Positions 49,973 to 58,176 of a stretch of 64,000 nt of DNA are shown piece after piece (position 1 is the stretch's first letter; every line of letters starts with the position of its first letter). The notes below the pieces were generated by a model, which saw only the letters and a program-made list of their open reading frames with translations, was not told the DNA's origin and ran no database searches. The translations under genes and the position numbers were made by a program. The DNA is from Tunturibacter psychrotolerans (lineage in GTDB: Bacteria; Acidobacteriota; Terriglobia; Terriglobales; Acidobacteriaceae): positions 496,001-560,000 of the forward strand of contig NZ_CP132942.1 of assembly GCF_040359615.1 (NCBI RefSeq), read 5' to 3'.

Positions 49973-50725
49973 CTAGCCGCTCACCGCCGCCGTGATCACG
50001 CTCAACACCAGCACAATCACCCACCACCCGACCACCACAGCCGCAGCCTTCCCCCGGCTCACCTTCGCCACAATCGAGGTCCCAATCACCAGCAGCACAA
50101 GATTCCAGATCCCGATCACATCAAAAAAACTTAGTGCCGTCTTCAGCCAGGGCGCCGCATCCGGCATAAAGTAAGCCAGGTTCGTCCCCACCGGATTCTT
50201 AATGTTGAAGCTCTCCGCGTTCCCCCCAAACAACAGCGTAACCATCGTCAGCAATCCGCTCAGCAGCCTCGGCAGCGACGCATACATCCACACGCAGAAC
50301 ATCTGCGCAAACGTCGTCTTCGCCCCCAGCCCGACGTTAAAGCTCCCCCAGTTAACCAGCGCCCCAATCGCCGAAATAATCAAGATAATCACCGGCGTCG
50401 CGTACGACACATACCTGTACCCGCCCGTCATGGCGCTCACTCTCGCCGCCCGCTGATCCGGCGGCAAGCTCTGCATCTGTTCCTCCTGCTTCGGGCTGTC
50501 CAGAATCACGTTCTCCACCACGCGCCCAAACCCCACATGTTTATCGATCGTGAACGTCACCCCAATCGACACCACCGCCGCCAGCAGAAACGGCAGCCAC
50601 CAGCTCGTATTCCGCAAGATATCCGTGAACGTCTTCGAAGGAGCGACAAACGTATCCACCACCCGCTTCACCTGGCTCAACCCAGGCTGCCCCGACTGCG
50701 CCTCCACCGCCACAACGTCGCTCAT
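49973..50725 (-). CDS. Yip1-family membrane protein
   Basis: 250 residues from ATG 50725 (GAGGAGG four bases upstream), preferred over a start 17 codons earlier. A cytoplasmic N-terminus with QVKRVVDTFVAPSKTFTDIL, the usual Yip1 opening, is followed by five hydrophobic segments (WWLPFLLAAVVSIGVTFTID, YATPVIILIISAIGALVNW, FCVWMYASLPRLLSGLLTM, IGIWNLVLLVIGTSIVAKVS, VVGWWVIVLVLSVITAAVSG). Function in bacteria is unknown. It is a single gene, convergent with the esterase. Confidence 0.85.
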   Translation of the reverse strand: MSDVVAVEAQSGQPGLSQVKRVVDTFVAPSKTFTDILRNTSWWLPFLLAAVVSIGVTFTIDKHVGFGRVVENVILDSPKQEEQMQSLPPDQRAARVSAMTGGYRYVSYATPVIILIISAIGALVNWGSFNVGLGAKTTFAQMFCVWMYASLPRLLSGLLTMVTLLFGGNAESFNIKNPVGTNLAYFMPDAAPWLKTALSFFDVIGIWNLVLLVIGTSIVAKVSRGKAAAVVVGWWVIVLVLSVITAAVSG

Positions 50726-50791
50726 AGACCCTCCTCGAACAAAGTCTTCCGGCCGATCCAGCAAACCACGGCTCACGAATGTCTTCGCATT

Positions 50792-51076
50792 CTAGCCCAC
50801 TGTGACGAACCACCCGTCAGAAAACTTCACCCCAGCCGAACGCTCAATTCGCGGCCCCATCAACTGAATGTTATCCGGTGAACTCGCAGCATTACTAATA
50901 TCTGCAGAGTCACACGTCGCGCTCCGGAAGCCGTAGGGTCGAACGAAATTCCAATCGTGTAGTCGGCTCCGCTTGCCAAAGTGGATTTCCGCACCGAAAA
51001 CATTGCGCACCTCGAGTGGCACGAGATGCGCATCATTTCGACAACCTACCGCCGAGCCTTTGCCCACCCTCATCAC
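50792..51076 (-). CDS. possible hypothetical protein or gene remnant, 94 aa
   Basis: The frame opens MMRVGKGSAVGCRNDAHLVP and ends GPRIERSAGVKFSDGWFVTVG. There is no clear ribosome site, signal or motif. It lies in a patch of duplicated and broken genes beside the XRE repeat, so a remnant of a longer gene is as likely as a functional one. Confidence 0.25.
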   Translation of the reverse strand: MMRVGKGSAVGCRNDAHLVPLEVRNVFGAEIHFGKRSRLHDWNFVRPYGFRSATCDSADISNAASSPDNIQLMGPRIERSAGVKFSDGWFVTVG

Positions 51077-51089
51077 CGAAGAGACAGCA

Positions 51090-51424
51090 CATTACCGAGG
51101 TTTTCAACTTGGCCTATAGGCTATGGTGCAAATACATTTCTGAAGTCATCCTGAGGGTGTGACCCTTCAAAAGACATTCGGTGCCAGGATCGTAAGGCTA
51201 CGAGAAAAGCACGGCATGTCTCAGGAGGCTCTATCAAACAAGACCGGGATCGGTGTGACGCACATCTCAAAACTTGAGAACGGCCACAAAGAGCCGCGCT
51301 TAAACAACATGGCGAGGCTGGGTAGAGCGTTCGGCTTGAACCTCTCCCAGCTCTTGCAGGATGTAGACGGTCCCTGGAATTTTAGATAGCGCAGAACGAA
51401 TCCCCAAAGAGCAGTGTCGGGGCG
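51090..51424 (+). repeat. XRE-containing duplication, left copy
   Basis: About 335 bp repeated in direct orientation at 52041-52372. The copies share flanks outside the XRE gene (AGGTTTTC, TTGGCCTATAGGCTATGG) as well as the coding part. Confidence 0.85.
51159..51389 (+). CDS. XRE-family helix-turn-helix regulator
   Basis: 76 residues from GTG 51159. A compact lambda-repressor-like domain: FGARIVRLREKHGMSQEALS (helices 1-2), TGIGVTHISKLENGHKEP (recognition helix and the L-E-N-G turn), NNMARLGRAFGLNLSQLLQD (helices 4-5). There is no effector domain. Such small proteins control adjacent genes in toxin-antitoxin, restriction or phage modules. Here the neighbours are broken or unknown, so the target is unclear. 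A second copy about 900 bp downstream has a frameshift. Confidence 0.88.
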   Translation: MTLQKTFGARIVRLREKHGMSQEALSNKTGIGVTHISKLENGHKEPRLNNMARLGRAFGLNLSQLLQDVDGPWNFR

Positions 51425-51454
51425 AGGCACTAAATGAGCCGCCTGTACGACTTC

Positions 51455-52004
51455 TTAAGGACTTGGTATTTGGTGCACAAAACGACTCGGACATGCGTAA
51501 AATGCGGTGTTTCCCAACCTAAGGTTACGATGGTCCACCGCCGGGGCTATGGCTATTTCTGCAACAATGAAGAATTCGAAGACTACTGGGGCGACCGGAT
51601 ATGGTAGCTTGATCAATTCTTCTGTCGCTGAGTCAATCGCCTCTTTCACAATCTCAGGATCATTCGTAGAGGGTGCCGCAATGTATTCCGCTTGGCTTAG
51701 CCGTGCGAAATGGTTAGCTGGGGCAGGCCTGCCGTCTGCATTCTTGCACAGCTCGTAGGGGAGAGCGAGGCACATTTCGCAAGTGATCTCTATCGCGGCA
51801 CTTCGCAGTTAGTCCACATACGCCAGGTCCACCCAACATCCTATTCACGCGCATGAACATGGTCTGGTCGCAGGTGCAGCCCATCAGCACGGTATGACCC
51901 TCTGTGATGCCTTCGCGCTCAAATGGTCGGAGGCGCTCCTGGATTGTGTGCTGCCTACTTCGAGCCCGGCTCGAACGTAAGCTCGTCGCAGACGGAGAAC
52001 ACAT
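51455..52004 (-). pseudogene. broken gene of unknown function between the XRE copies
   Basis: Two overlapping minus-strand frames look like parts of one coding sequence. The upstream part (52004 to about 51740) contains EGHTVLMGCTCDQTMFMRVN. The downstream part (about 51775-51455) contains STNDPEIVKEAIDSATEELI. A diverged fragment equivalent to the latter (STNDPETVKDAID-like) lies at 52465-52545, after the second XRE copy. So an XRE-plus-unknown cassette was duplicated and then decayed. I do not recognise the family. Confidence 0.35.
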
Positions 52005-52040
52005 AGACGTGCCCCGCTAGACTTCCGCTGTTGTCGGTTG

Positions 52041-52372
52041 CATTACTGAGGTTTTCGACTTGGCCTATAGGCTATGGTGCAAATACCTTTCAGAAGTCAT
52101 CCTGAGGCGTGACCATTCAAAAGACATTCGGTGCCAGGATCGTAAGGCTACGAGTAAGCACGGCATGTCTCAGGAGGCTCTATCAAACGAGACTGGGATA
52201 GGAGTGACGCACATCTCAAAACTTGAGAACGGCCACAAAGAGCCGCGCTTAAACAATATGGCAACGCTGGGTAGAGCGTTCGGCTTGAAACCTCTCCCAG
52301 CTCTTGCAGGATGTAGACGGTCCCTAGCTACCTAGATAGGGCAGAACGAATCCCCCATGTGCAGTGTCGGGG
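52041..52372 (+). repeat. XRE-containing duplication, right copy
   Basis: A direct copy of 51090-51424, about 90% identical by eye, with several single-base indels. Confidence 0.85.
52105..52335 (+). pseudogene. frameshifted second XRE gene
   Basis: The helix-turn-helix core is intact in sequence (HGMSQEALSNETGIGVTHIS, KLENGHKEPRLNNMATLGRA). However, CGAGAAAAGCACGG of copy 1 has become CGAGTAAGCACGG (one base lost, near 52153), and TTGAACC has become TTGAAACC (one base gained, near 52289). The N-terminal helix and the last helix are therefore out of frame. Confidence 0.8.
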
Positions 52373-52800
52373 CCGGGAGTGAGCCATCTTTAACAGAGCT
52401 GTGTCTGCGTTTATTGTCCTTTTTTTCTATGTGATCTTTGCTATAGAGCACACATGGTTGGCTGCTAAACGATTTCTTCTGCCGCGGCGTCGATCGCGTC
52501 CTTTACGGTTTCTGGATCATTTGTGGAGGGTGTCCGACAGCGATTAGCAACGCGTAATTCGCTTTAGTTATCGATCATCTTGCCTTACGGGCCTGAGCCA
52601 GGACGAAGGAGCTGGTGACGACAAGCGCCGGCGACTCTGCTCATTCGGCCGCTTACTCTCAGCTAAATGGAGTTACTGAAATAAACCCGCAGACCTCGCC
52701 AATAATCCCTCAAACTTCCGAGTTGCCGCCAAACCGCGAGTAAGTGACGACAAGCGCGTTTCCCGGTGCCTACTTATCCCGATCCCGCTATCTATCGGAC
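52373..52800. other. remnant-rich intergenic region
   Basis: Apart from a fragment related to 51612-51680 (at about 52465-52545, minus strand), no coding sequence, terminator or motif is convincing. Confidence 0.4.
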
Positions 52801-53646
52801 TTAGCCTCGCAGGAACAAGCTCGTATGCTCCACGAAAAGCTCTGGATACTGAAAAAGAGAGCCGTGGGCGGCATCCGGATAAAGAATGAGTTGCGCGTCC
52901 GGCAGGTTCTGCTCCAGGTAGAACGAGTTGATGGTGTAGAAGATGATGTCGGACTTACCGCCGACAACGAGAACAGACATCTTGATGTCTTGCAAATAAG
53001 CGAAACGTTCTCCAACCGGCTTGCCCCACTCCTGAAGGGCAGCAAACTGCGCAGGCTGCACCTTTTCGCCGATGACAACATCGCGGCCTTCCACGCGGGC
53101 GTCCCTGCGCATCAAGAACGCTCGTCCGGCAGCCTGGCTCTTAGGTGACGCGGTGAAGAAGCCGTCGATCCAGAAATCGTCGAGATTGCCATACTTGTTC
53201 GTGAAGATCTTCTGCGATTCCGGTGTCAATGGGATGCCGTCTCCATTGCGCGGGCCGCTACCGACGATCACGAGCTTGCGGACGAGATCAGGTCGTTGCA
53301 TAGCGACGTTCTGCGCGATCATGGAGCCGATCGAGAAGCCCAGGACGTCGACCTCCGTGAGGCCGAGCGCATCGATGAAGACCCCTGCGCTCTTGGCCAT
53401 ATCGGCGAAGGTCATGGAAACCTCGCCGCTGGAGCTGGCGACACCGGCATTGTTGAAGAGGATCACTTCGCGGTTCTGCGCGAGGCCGTCGGTCACGAAC
53501 GGGTCCCAGCTATCCATGTTGCCGAGGATATGCGGAATAAAGACGAGGGGTACGCCTTCGTTCTTGCCGAAGCGGCGATAGGCGAATCGGACGCCATTGG
53601 CTTCGACGAACTGGGTCGGTACAGTGTGATGGGTGTAGGTGCTCAT
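52801..53646 (-). CDS. alpha/beta hydrolase
   Basis: 281 residues, ATG 53646, with AAGGA upstream. Canonical alpha/beta-hydrolase order: strand FVEANGVRFAYRRFGKNEGV, the oxyanion region PLVFIPHILGNMDSW (His-Ile where His-Gly is more usual), nucleophile elbow GFSIGS (Ser near 105), acid in VVGGKSDIIFY and His in YPDAAHGSLFQYP. There is no signal peptide. It resembles haloperoxidase-like or carboxylesterase-like proteins of soil bacteria. It stands alone; the upstream region is long and non-coding. Confidence 0.93.
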   Translation of the reverse strand: MSTYTHHTVPTQFVEANGVRFAYRRFGKNEGVPLVFIPHILGNMDSWDPFVTDGLAQNREVILFNNAGVASSSGEVSMTFADMAKSAGVFIDALGLTEVDVLGFSIGSMIAQNVAMQRPDLVRKLVIVGSGPRNGDGIPLTPESQKIFTNKYGNLDDFWIDGFFTASPKSQAAGRAFLMRRDARVEGRDVVIGEKVQPAQFAALQEWGKPVGERFAYLQDIKMSVLVVGGKSDIIFYTINSFYLEQNLPDAQLILYPDAAHGSLFQYPELFVEHTSLFLRG

Positions 53647-53958
53647 ATCGTTTGTCCTTGGATATTGAGTCTGCGATGGACGCGTTCTACGCTCCGATTT
53701 ATTACCGGTTGCAGATGGGAACGGGTCGATCTCGGAGGCTTACGTGGACAAGGTCGCCAGCAGGCTGCGAAAGCCTAAATTAGATTGCCCCAAGGTTACT
53801 ACCGACATGTCGACTTCTCGCCTGCAATCGGCAAGTGACTACAAGAGCGTTTCTATGTAGTGAACCTGCAGGGGCGGCCCATCCTTGCGACCTGATGCAA
53901 AGGCTCGGTTATTCGCTCGAACCGTCATCCAAAGCAGAGACTCCCCATCCCGATATCC

Positions 53959-53988
53959 GTCAAGCCCTGTCAAGCCCTGTCAAGCCCC
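53959..53988 (+). repeat. tandem 10-bp repeat
   Basis: Three consecutive copies of GTCAAGCCCT-type units, the last ending CCCCGA. Copy-number variation between strains would be expected. Confidence 0.75.
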
Positions 53989-54077
53989 GAAACAGCAAAT
54001 CACCGCGTCAATCCAGCACATTCGCATGGCGTATCAGTTATGCTCCAACCGATATAATGGACGTAAGGAAGTAATAA

Positions 54078-54104
54078 GGCCCCCGAGAGAATCGGGGGCC
54101 TTCG
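54078..54104. terminator. stem-loop terminator-like
   Basis: GGCCCCCGA-GAGAA-TCGGGGGCC is a perfect 9-bp stem, with TTCGCC after it on the plus strand and CTTATTACTT after it on the minus strand. The gene it serves is unclear; a minus-strand role behind BCCP is possible. Confidence 0.6.
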
Positions 54105-54305
54105 CCATTAAGAATAACCCCTTTATTTGTAATATTTTGCAAGTAACCCATTTGGAATCAATATTTTGCAGGCACCACCCGTCTTCAAACCCATGATTCT
54201 AAATAATTTACGCGCAAAATACCCCCAGAGAGGGAGGGGGGGTACCAACGAACGGAAAGGAGGACCGATGCTGACTACAACCAACACCAGAAAACCGAAC
54301 CCTCG

Positions 54306-54794
54306 CTACTCCACCACGACCAGCACATCCCCAGACCCGACCGCGTCTCCCACCCCAACCGCGATTTTGACCACTCGTCCGGTCTTCGGCGACTTCAGCT
54401 CATTCTGCATCTTCATCGCCTCAATCACCAGAAGCGCCTGGCCCTCTTCGACCTCATCACCCACCTCAACCAGCACCCGCACCGTCCGGCCCGGCATAGG
54501 AGCCTTCACCGGCCGCGGGCCATCTGTACCCGCTCCGGCCCCACGCCGCCCCTGCAACGACCGCGGATCCGTCACCTCAAACGCGAACCGCCGCCCACCA
54601 ATCACCACCCCATCGCCATCCAGAACACACCGGTACTGCCGCCCCTCAATCAGCAGCGACATCACCCCAGCCTGCAACACCCTCACATCCGCCACGATCG
54701 GGCGCCCATCAACCGAGCACTCCACCCTGCCGCCAATCTCAGCCGGAAGCTCAACCCTCCGCTTCTCTCCCTCTACCTCAAGCCAGACCGTCAC
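54306..54794 (-). CDS. biotin carboxyl carrier protein of an acyl-CoA carboxylase
   Basis: 162 residues from GTG 54794, chosen because it overlaps the stop of the carboxylase gene in GTGA, with GGGAGGGG upstream. The N-terminal part (about 1-75) is a beta-rich linker domain (VTVWLEVEGEKRRVELPAEI). The C-terminal biotinyl domain (about 90-162) has PMPGRTVRVLVEVGDEVEEG and the biotinylated Lys in VIEAMKMQNEL, ending VGSGDVLVVVE. With AccC it should carry carboxybiotin to a carboxyltransferase, but none is present here. It resembles the alpha-subunit tail of propionyl/methylcrotonyl-CoA carboxylases split into its own gene. Confidence 0.93.
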   Translation of the reverse strand: MTVWLEVEGEKRRVELPAEIGGRVECSVDGRPIVADVRVLQAGVMSLLIEGRQYRCVLDGDGVVIGGRRFAFEVTDPRSLQGRRGAGAGTDGPRPVKAPMPGRTVRVLVEVGDEVEEGQALLVIEAMKMQNELKSPKTGRVVKIAVGVGDAVGSGDVLVVVE

Positions 54795-56299
54795 AGACGC
54801 AACCCCTCCCGCCGCCCCGCCACAGCCCATCGGCTCTCCTCGGACAAATCAGCCACCGCCGCCGTCTCCCGCCGCGCTGACGCCGCAAACAACGCCGCTG
54901 CAAGCGCCACCACGTCCTCAGGTACATCCTCACGCACCGGGGCATCCGGTTCAGCCAGCAACCTCTCCAGATATCCCGTATCGATACGGGCCGCACGAAA
55001 ATCCGCATCCATCAAAATCCGCCGGAACAGCCCGATATTGGTCTTGATTCCGCCGATCACATACTCACCGAGTGCCCGCACCATCCGGTCGATGGCCTGC
55101 TCCCGCGTCTCCCCGAACGCCACCAGCTTCGACAGCATTGGGTCGTAGTCGAGCGGCACATTCCACCCCTCATACACCGCACAATCCTCCCGAATCCCCG
55201 GCCCGCTCGGCTGAATCAACCGCGTAATCAACCCCGGCGACGGGAAAAATTGGTTCTCAGGATCCTCCGCATAGATCCTGCACTCAATCGCATGCCCGCG
55301 CAGCCGCACATCCTCCTGCGTCAGCGGCAACGGCTCGCCCATCGCCACGCGAAGCTGCAGATGCACCAGATCCAATCCAGTCACCATCTCGGTCACAGGA
55401 TGCTCCACCTGCAGCCGCGTATTCATCTCCAGGAAGTAGAAGTTCTCCTTGTCGTCCACCAGGAACTCGACGGTCCCCGCGTTCACATACCCAGCCGAAA
55501 GCGCCAGCCGAACCGCAGCCTCGCCCATCCTCCGCCGCAGATCCTCTCCTACAACAGCGGAAGGAGCCTCTTCGATCACCTTCTGATGCCGCCGCTGCAC
55601 CGAGCACTCCCGCTCGCCCAGATACACGCAGCTCCCATGCTCATCCGCCATCAACTGGATCTCGATATGCCGCGGCCGCTCGATCAGCTTCTCCAGGTAA
55701 ACCTCACCCGACCCAAAACTCCGCTCTGCCTCACTACTGGCCGCCGTAAACGCCGCCGCCAGATCCTCTGCCCGCGACACCGCCCGCATCCCCTTCCCAC
55801 CGCCGCCGGCCGCCGCCTTCAGCATCACCGGATACCCAATCCCGACGGCCACGCGCACCGCCTCCGCCACATCCGCCAGCCCAGTCACGCTCCCCGGAAC
55901 ACGAGGCATCCCCGCCGCATCCGCCGCCTGCCGCGCCCTCGTCTTCGACCCCAGCACCCGCATAGCGCTTCCCGGAGGCCCAATGAACGTCACTCCCGCC
56001 GCGGCACAGGCCTCCGCGAACTCCGCATTCTCCGACAGGAACCCATACCCAGGGTGAATTGCATCGGCCCCCGTCCGCCGCGCCACATCCAGTATCAGAT
56101 GCCCCCGCAGGTAGCTCTCAGCCGCCGGTGCCGGACCCAACCGGTATGCCTCATCCGCCTGAAGCACATGCAGTGCCCCCCGGTCGGCATCCGAGTAGAC
56201 CGCGACCGTGGCCACCCCCCCCTCCCGGCACGCGCGAATTACCCGCAGCGCAATCTCCCCGCGGTTCGCAATCAGCACTTTTTTTATCGAGCGTCGCAA
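54791..56299 (-). CDS. biotin carboxylase subunit (acyl-CoA/pyruvate carboxylase type)
   Basis: 502 residues from TTG 56299, with GGAG 12 bases upstream; no good ATG is available. ATP-grasp signatures are KVLIANRGEIALRVIRAC, HPGYGFLSENAEFAEAC, PVMLKAAAGGGGKGMRAV, YLEKLIERPRHIEIQLMAD, GERECSVQRRHQKVIEEAP, FLEMNTRLQVEHPVTEMVTG and the C-terminal EDPENQFFPSPG region. It carboxylates biotin with bicarbonate and ATP. The extra 60-residue tail is typical of acyl-CoA carboxylase alpha chains rather than AccC of acetyl-CoA carboxylase. It overlaps the BCCP gene by 4 bp. Codons are very GC-rich. Confidence 0.95.
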   Translation of the reverse strand: MRRSIKKVLIANRGEIALRVIRACREGGVATVAVYSDADRGALHVLQADEAYRLGPAPAAESYLRGHLILDVARRTGADAIHPGYGFLSENAEFAEACAAAGVTFIGPPGSAMRVLGSKTRARQAADAAGMPRVPGSVTGLADVAEAVRVAVGIGYPVMLKAAAGGGGKGMRAVSRAEDLAAAFTAASSEAERSFGSGEVYLEKLIERPRHIEIQLMADEHGSCVYLGERECSVQRRHQKVIEEAPSAVVGEDLRRRMGEAAVRLALSAGYVNAGTVEFLVDDKENFYFLEMNTRLQVEHPVTEMVTGLDLVHLQLRVAMGEPLPLTQEDVRLRGHAIECRIYAEDPENQFFPSPGLITRLIQPSGPGIREDCAVYEGWNVPLDYDPMLSKLVAFGETREQAIDRMVRALGEYVIGGIKTNIGLFRRILMDADFRAARIDTGYLERLLAEPDAPVREDVPEDVVALAAALFAASARRETAAVADLSEESRWAVAGRREGLRL

Positions 56300-56363
56300 G
56301 CGGCAATTTTACTCCAGTGGGATGATGAAGTCCGAGACCTCACCGAACCCATCCCACGCAAAA

Positions 56364-56390
56364 GAGGCCTCCCGTTCCCAGGGAGGCCTC
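56364..56390 (-). terminator. terminator after the TPR lipoprotein gene
   Basis: GAGGCCTCCC and GGGAGGCCTC form a perfect 10-bp stem with a 7-nt loop, followed on the minus strand by TTTTGCG. It separates the TPR gene from the carboxylase gene. Confidence 0.85.
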
Positions 56391-56414
56391 CAGCCTTGCG
56401 ACAAGCATCAGGGA

Positions 56415-57236
56415 CTACTGCATTGAAACGCCGCCCTGTGTCGCCTTTTCTTTCTTCAATTCATTTTCCTTCCGGGCGCCCATCGCCTTCTGGATCCAGG
56501 AATCGACCTGAGCCATATCGGCCTTGCGAGCTGCTTCATCCCCGCACTCCAGATCAGCCTTACGACGATAGGTCAACTGAAGATACTGCATGGCGTCGTC
56601 ATAGGTTGGGTTCAGCTCGACAGCCTTATTCAGATACTGCAACCCTTCGTTTACCAGATCGGTGTTCGCAGCCTGCAGTTTCTGGCACGCGCCCTTGCTC
56701 TTCTTCGGATTGCCATCGCCCTGATCGGTTAGCCCGTCGGCCGCAAGAATCGTAATCGCGTTCTTATAAGCCAGCGTCCAATCCACGAAACCTACCGTGT
56801 AATAAGCTTCCGGATCATTGGGAGCGATCGCGATTACCTTTTTCTCGTACTCTTTCGCTACATCGAACTTTTTGATGTTGCGATTGATCGACGCAATCTG
56901 TTTTAGCGCCGTCAGGTCGTTAGGGTTTTTTGCCAGAACAGCATTGAACCCGTCCATAGCCTTTTGTGCGATCGCCAGATTCTCCGGCGTATCTAGATTT
57001 GGCACCACCTGATAGGAGTACGCGGTGGCCAGATACAGCTTCGCGTCTTCGTAGTCGGGATCGAGCGCGATCGAATTCTGGAAGTGGTTCACAGCCTCTT
57101 CGTATCGTGCATTCTTAAATGCCTGCACTCCCTTGGTCAGCTGATCCCGAGCCTTCAGGCGATTACACCCGGTTGCAGTGATAAGCAGCAGCGCCAGCAA
57201 AGCGGCCGTAACCGGAATCCGTGCGGTGAATTTCAT
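56415..57236 (-). CDS. TPR lipoprotein
   Basis: 273 residues from ATG 57236, or 57248 four codons earlier; GAAGGAG lies before both. A lipoprotein signal (MKFTARIPVTAALLALLLIT, ending ATGC) is followed by tetratricopeptide repeats: ARDQLTKGVQAFKNARYEEA, VNHFQNSIALDPDYEDAKLY, KNPNDLTALKQIASINRN, AIAPNDPEAYYTVGFVDW, LQYLNKAVELNPTYDDAMQY. The C-terminus is Lys/Glu-rich. TPRs suggest scaffolding of an envelope complex. A perfect terminator follows. The ABC transporter gene pair lies upstream in the same direction, 240 bp away. Confidence 0.88.
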   Translation of the reverse strand: MKFTARIPVTAALLALLLITATGCNRLKARDQLTKGVQAFKNARYEEAVNHFQNSIALDPDYEDAKLYLATAYSYQVVPNLDTPENLAIAQKAMDGFNAVLAKNPNDLTALKQIASINRNIKKFDVAKEYEKKVIAIAPNDPEAYYTVGFVDWTLAYKNAITILAADGLTDQGDGNPKKSKGACQKLQAANTDLVNEGLQYLNKAVELNPTYDDAMQYLQLTYRRKADLECGDEAARKADMAQVDSWIQKAMGARKENELKKEKATQGGVSMQ

Positions 57237-57477
57237 TGGGCGAATCATCTCCTTCAAAATGGGCGCGAGTTTCTGTTGCAGAGACCAGGGAAAACCATCT
57301 AACCAATGTTTCGGTGTTCGCTTGATTGTAATGGCATATGTCCTAACGTGACTAGAGCAGCTTTCTTTCCCTTCCTCAACTAAGGGGACAACGTCGGTCT
57401 TTTGTACTACAACGATGGAGCTTCTGCATAGTTCGAAGTGCTCTTCGCAGATACGATGCATTCCAGCCACTCAGAGA

Positions 57478-58176
57478 CTAGACGAAACGTAATGCAAAGT
57501 GGCCTACTATACGCCCATCCTTCATTTTGACGATCCTATCCGCATAGGAAGCGGCGTCTGCATCATGTGTAATCATCAAAATCGTCTGTCCCAGACGGCG
57601 ATTCAGGTCTTTTAGCAGCTTCAGAACCGCCGCCGAATTTTCGCTGTCCAGATTGCCAGTAGGCTCGTCAGCCAGCAGAATCGCGGGTGAGTTCACGATT
57701 CCCCGTGCAATCGCTACCCTTTGTTGCTGCCCCCCGGAGAGCGCACGAGGTTTGTGCTTCATTCTGTCAGCGATCCCGAGCAGGCCGAGAATCTCTTGAA
57801 ACCCGGGGTCGAACGCCGCATCCCGGCCGGCAATGTACTGCACAATTCGGATATTGTCTTCGGCAGAGAGTGTCGGCAGCAGGTTGTACTTCTGAAATAC
57901 GAACCCTACGGTGGTCTTGCGAAGCTCCGTCCGCTCGGCATTCGTCATTCCCGCAAAATCGCGGCCATTAAGCCACACAGTGCCGGATGTCATCGGCGTC
58001 AGACCGCCGAGAATATGAAATAGCGTCGACTTACCCGAGCCTGAGGCGCCGATAATCGCAACGAACTCGCCCTTCCGTATCTCCAGATCGACGCCACGCA
58101 GCGCATGCACGGCAACCTCGCCTACCTGGTACGTCTTCGTCAGACCTCGAACTTCGATTATCGGCGGCTCACTCAT
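57478..58176 (-). CDS. ABC transporter ATP-binding protein (MacB/LolD type)
   Basis: 232 residues, ATG 58176, overlapping the end of the permease gene by 8 bp. Motifs: Walker A GASGSGKST (about 41-49), Q-loop VGFVFQKYNLLPTLSAEDNI, signature ALSGGQQQRVAIARGI, Walker B LLADEPTGNLDSENSAAV and switch His in MITHDADAASYADRI. The sequence VHALRGVDLEIRKGEF is typical of the MacB/LolD/FtsE group, which drives FtsX-type permeases without moving substrate through a pore (mechanotransmission). No periplasmic adaptor gene lies alongside. Confidence 0.95.
   Translation of the reverse strand: MSEPPIIEVRGLTKTYQVGEVAVHALRGVDLEIRKGEFVAIIGASGSGKSTLFHILGGLTPMTSGTVWLNGRDFAGMTNAERTELRKTTVGFVFQKYNLLPTLSAEDNIRIVQYIAGRDAAFDPGFQEILGLLGIADRMKHKPRALSGGQQQRVAIARGIVNSPAILLADEPTGNLDSENSAAVLKLLKDLNRRLGQTILMITHDADAASYADRIVKMKDGRIVGHFALRFV

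Larger units (their letters stand above)
53647..54305. other. long intergenic region with short repeats
   Basis: No supported gene. It contains TGTCAAGCCC repeated three times in tandem (53959-53988), a perfect hairpin (54078-54100), AATATTTTGCA twice (54131 and 54160), and a TACCCCC ... GGGGGGTA palindrome (54220-54244). Confidence 0.5.

Noticed and set aside
55250..56755. Plus-strand frame of 501 codons opposite the biotin carboxylase gene
   Set aside because: Arg/Pro/His-rich shadow caused by GC-rich codons on the other strand.
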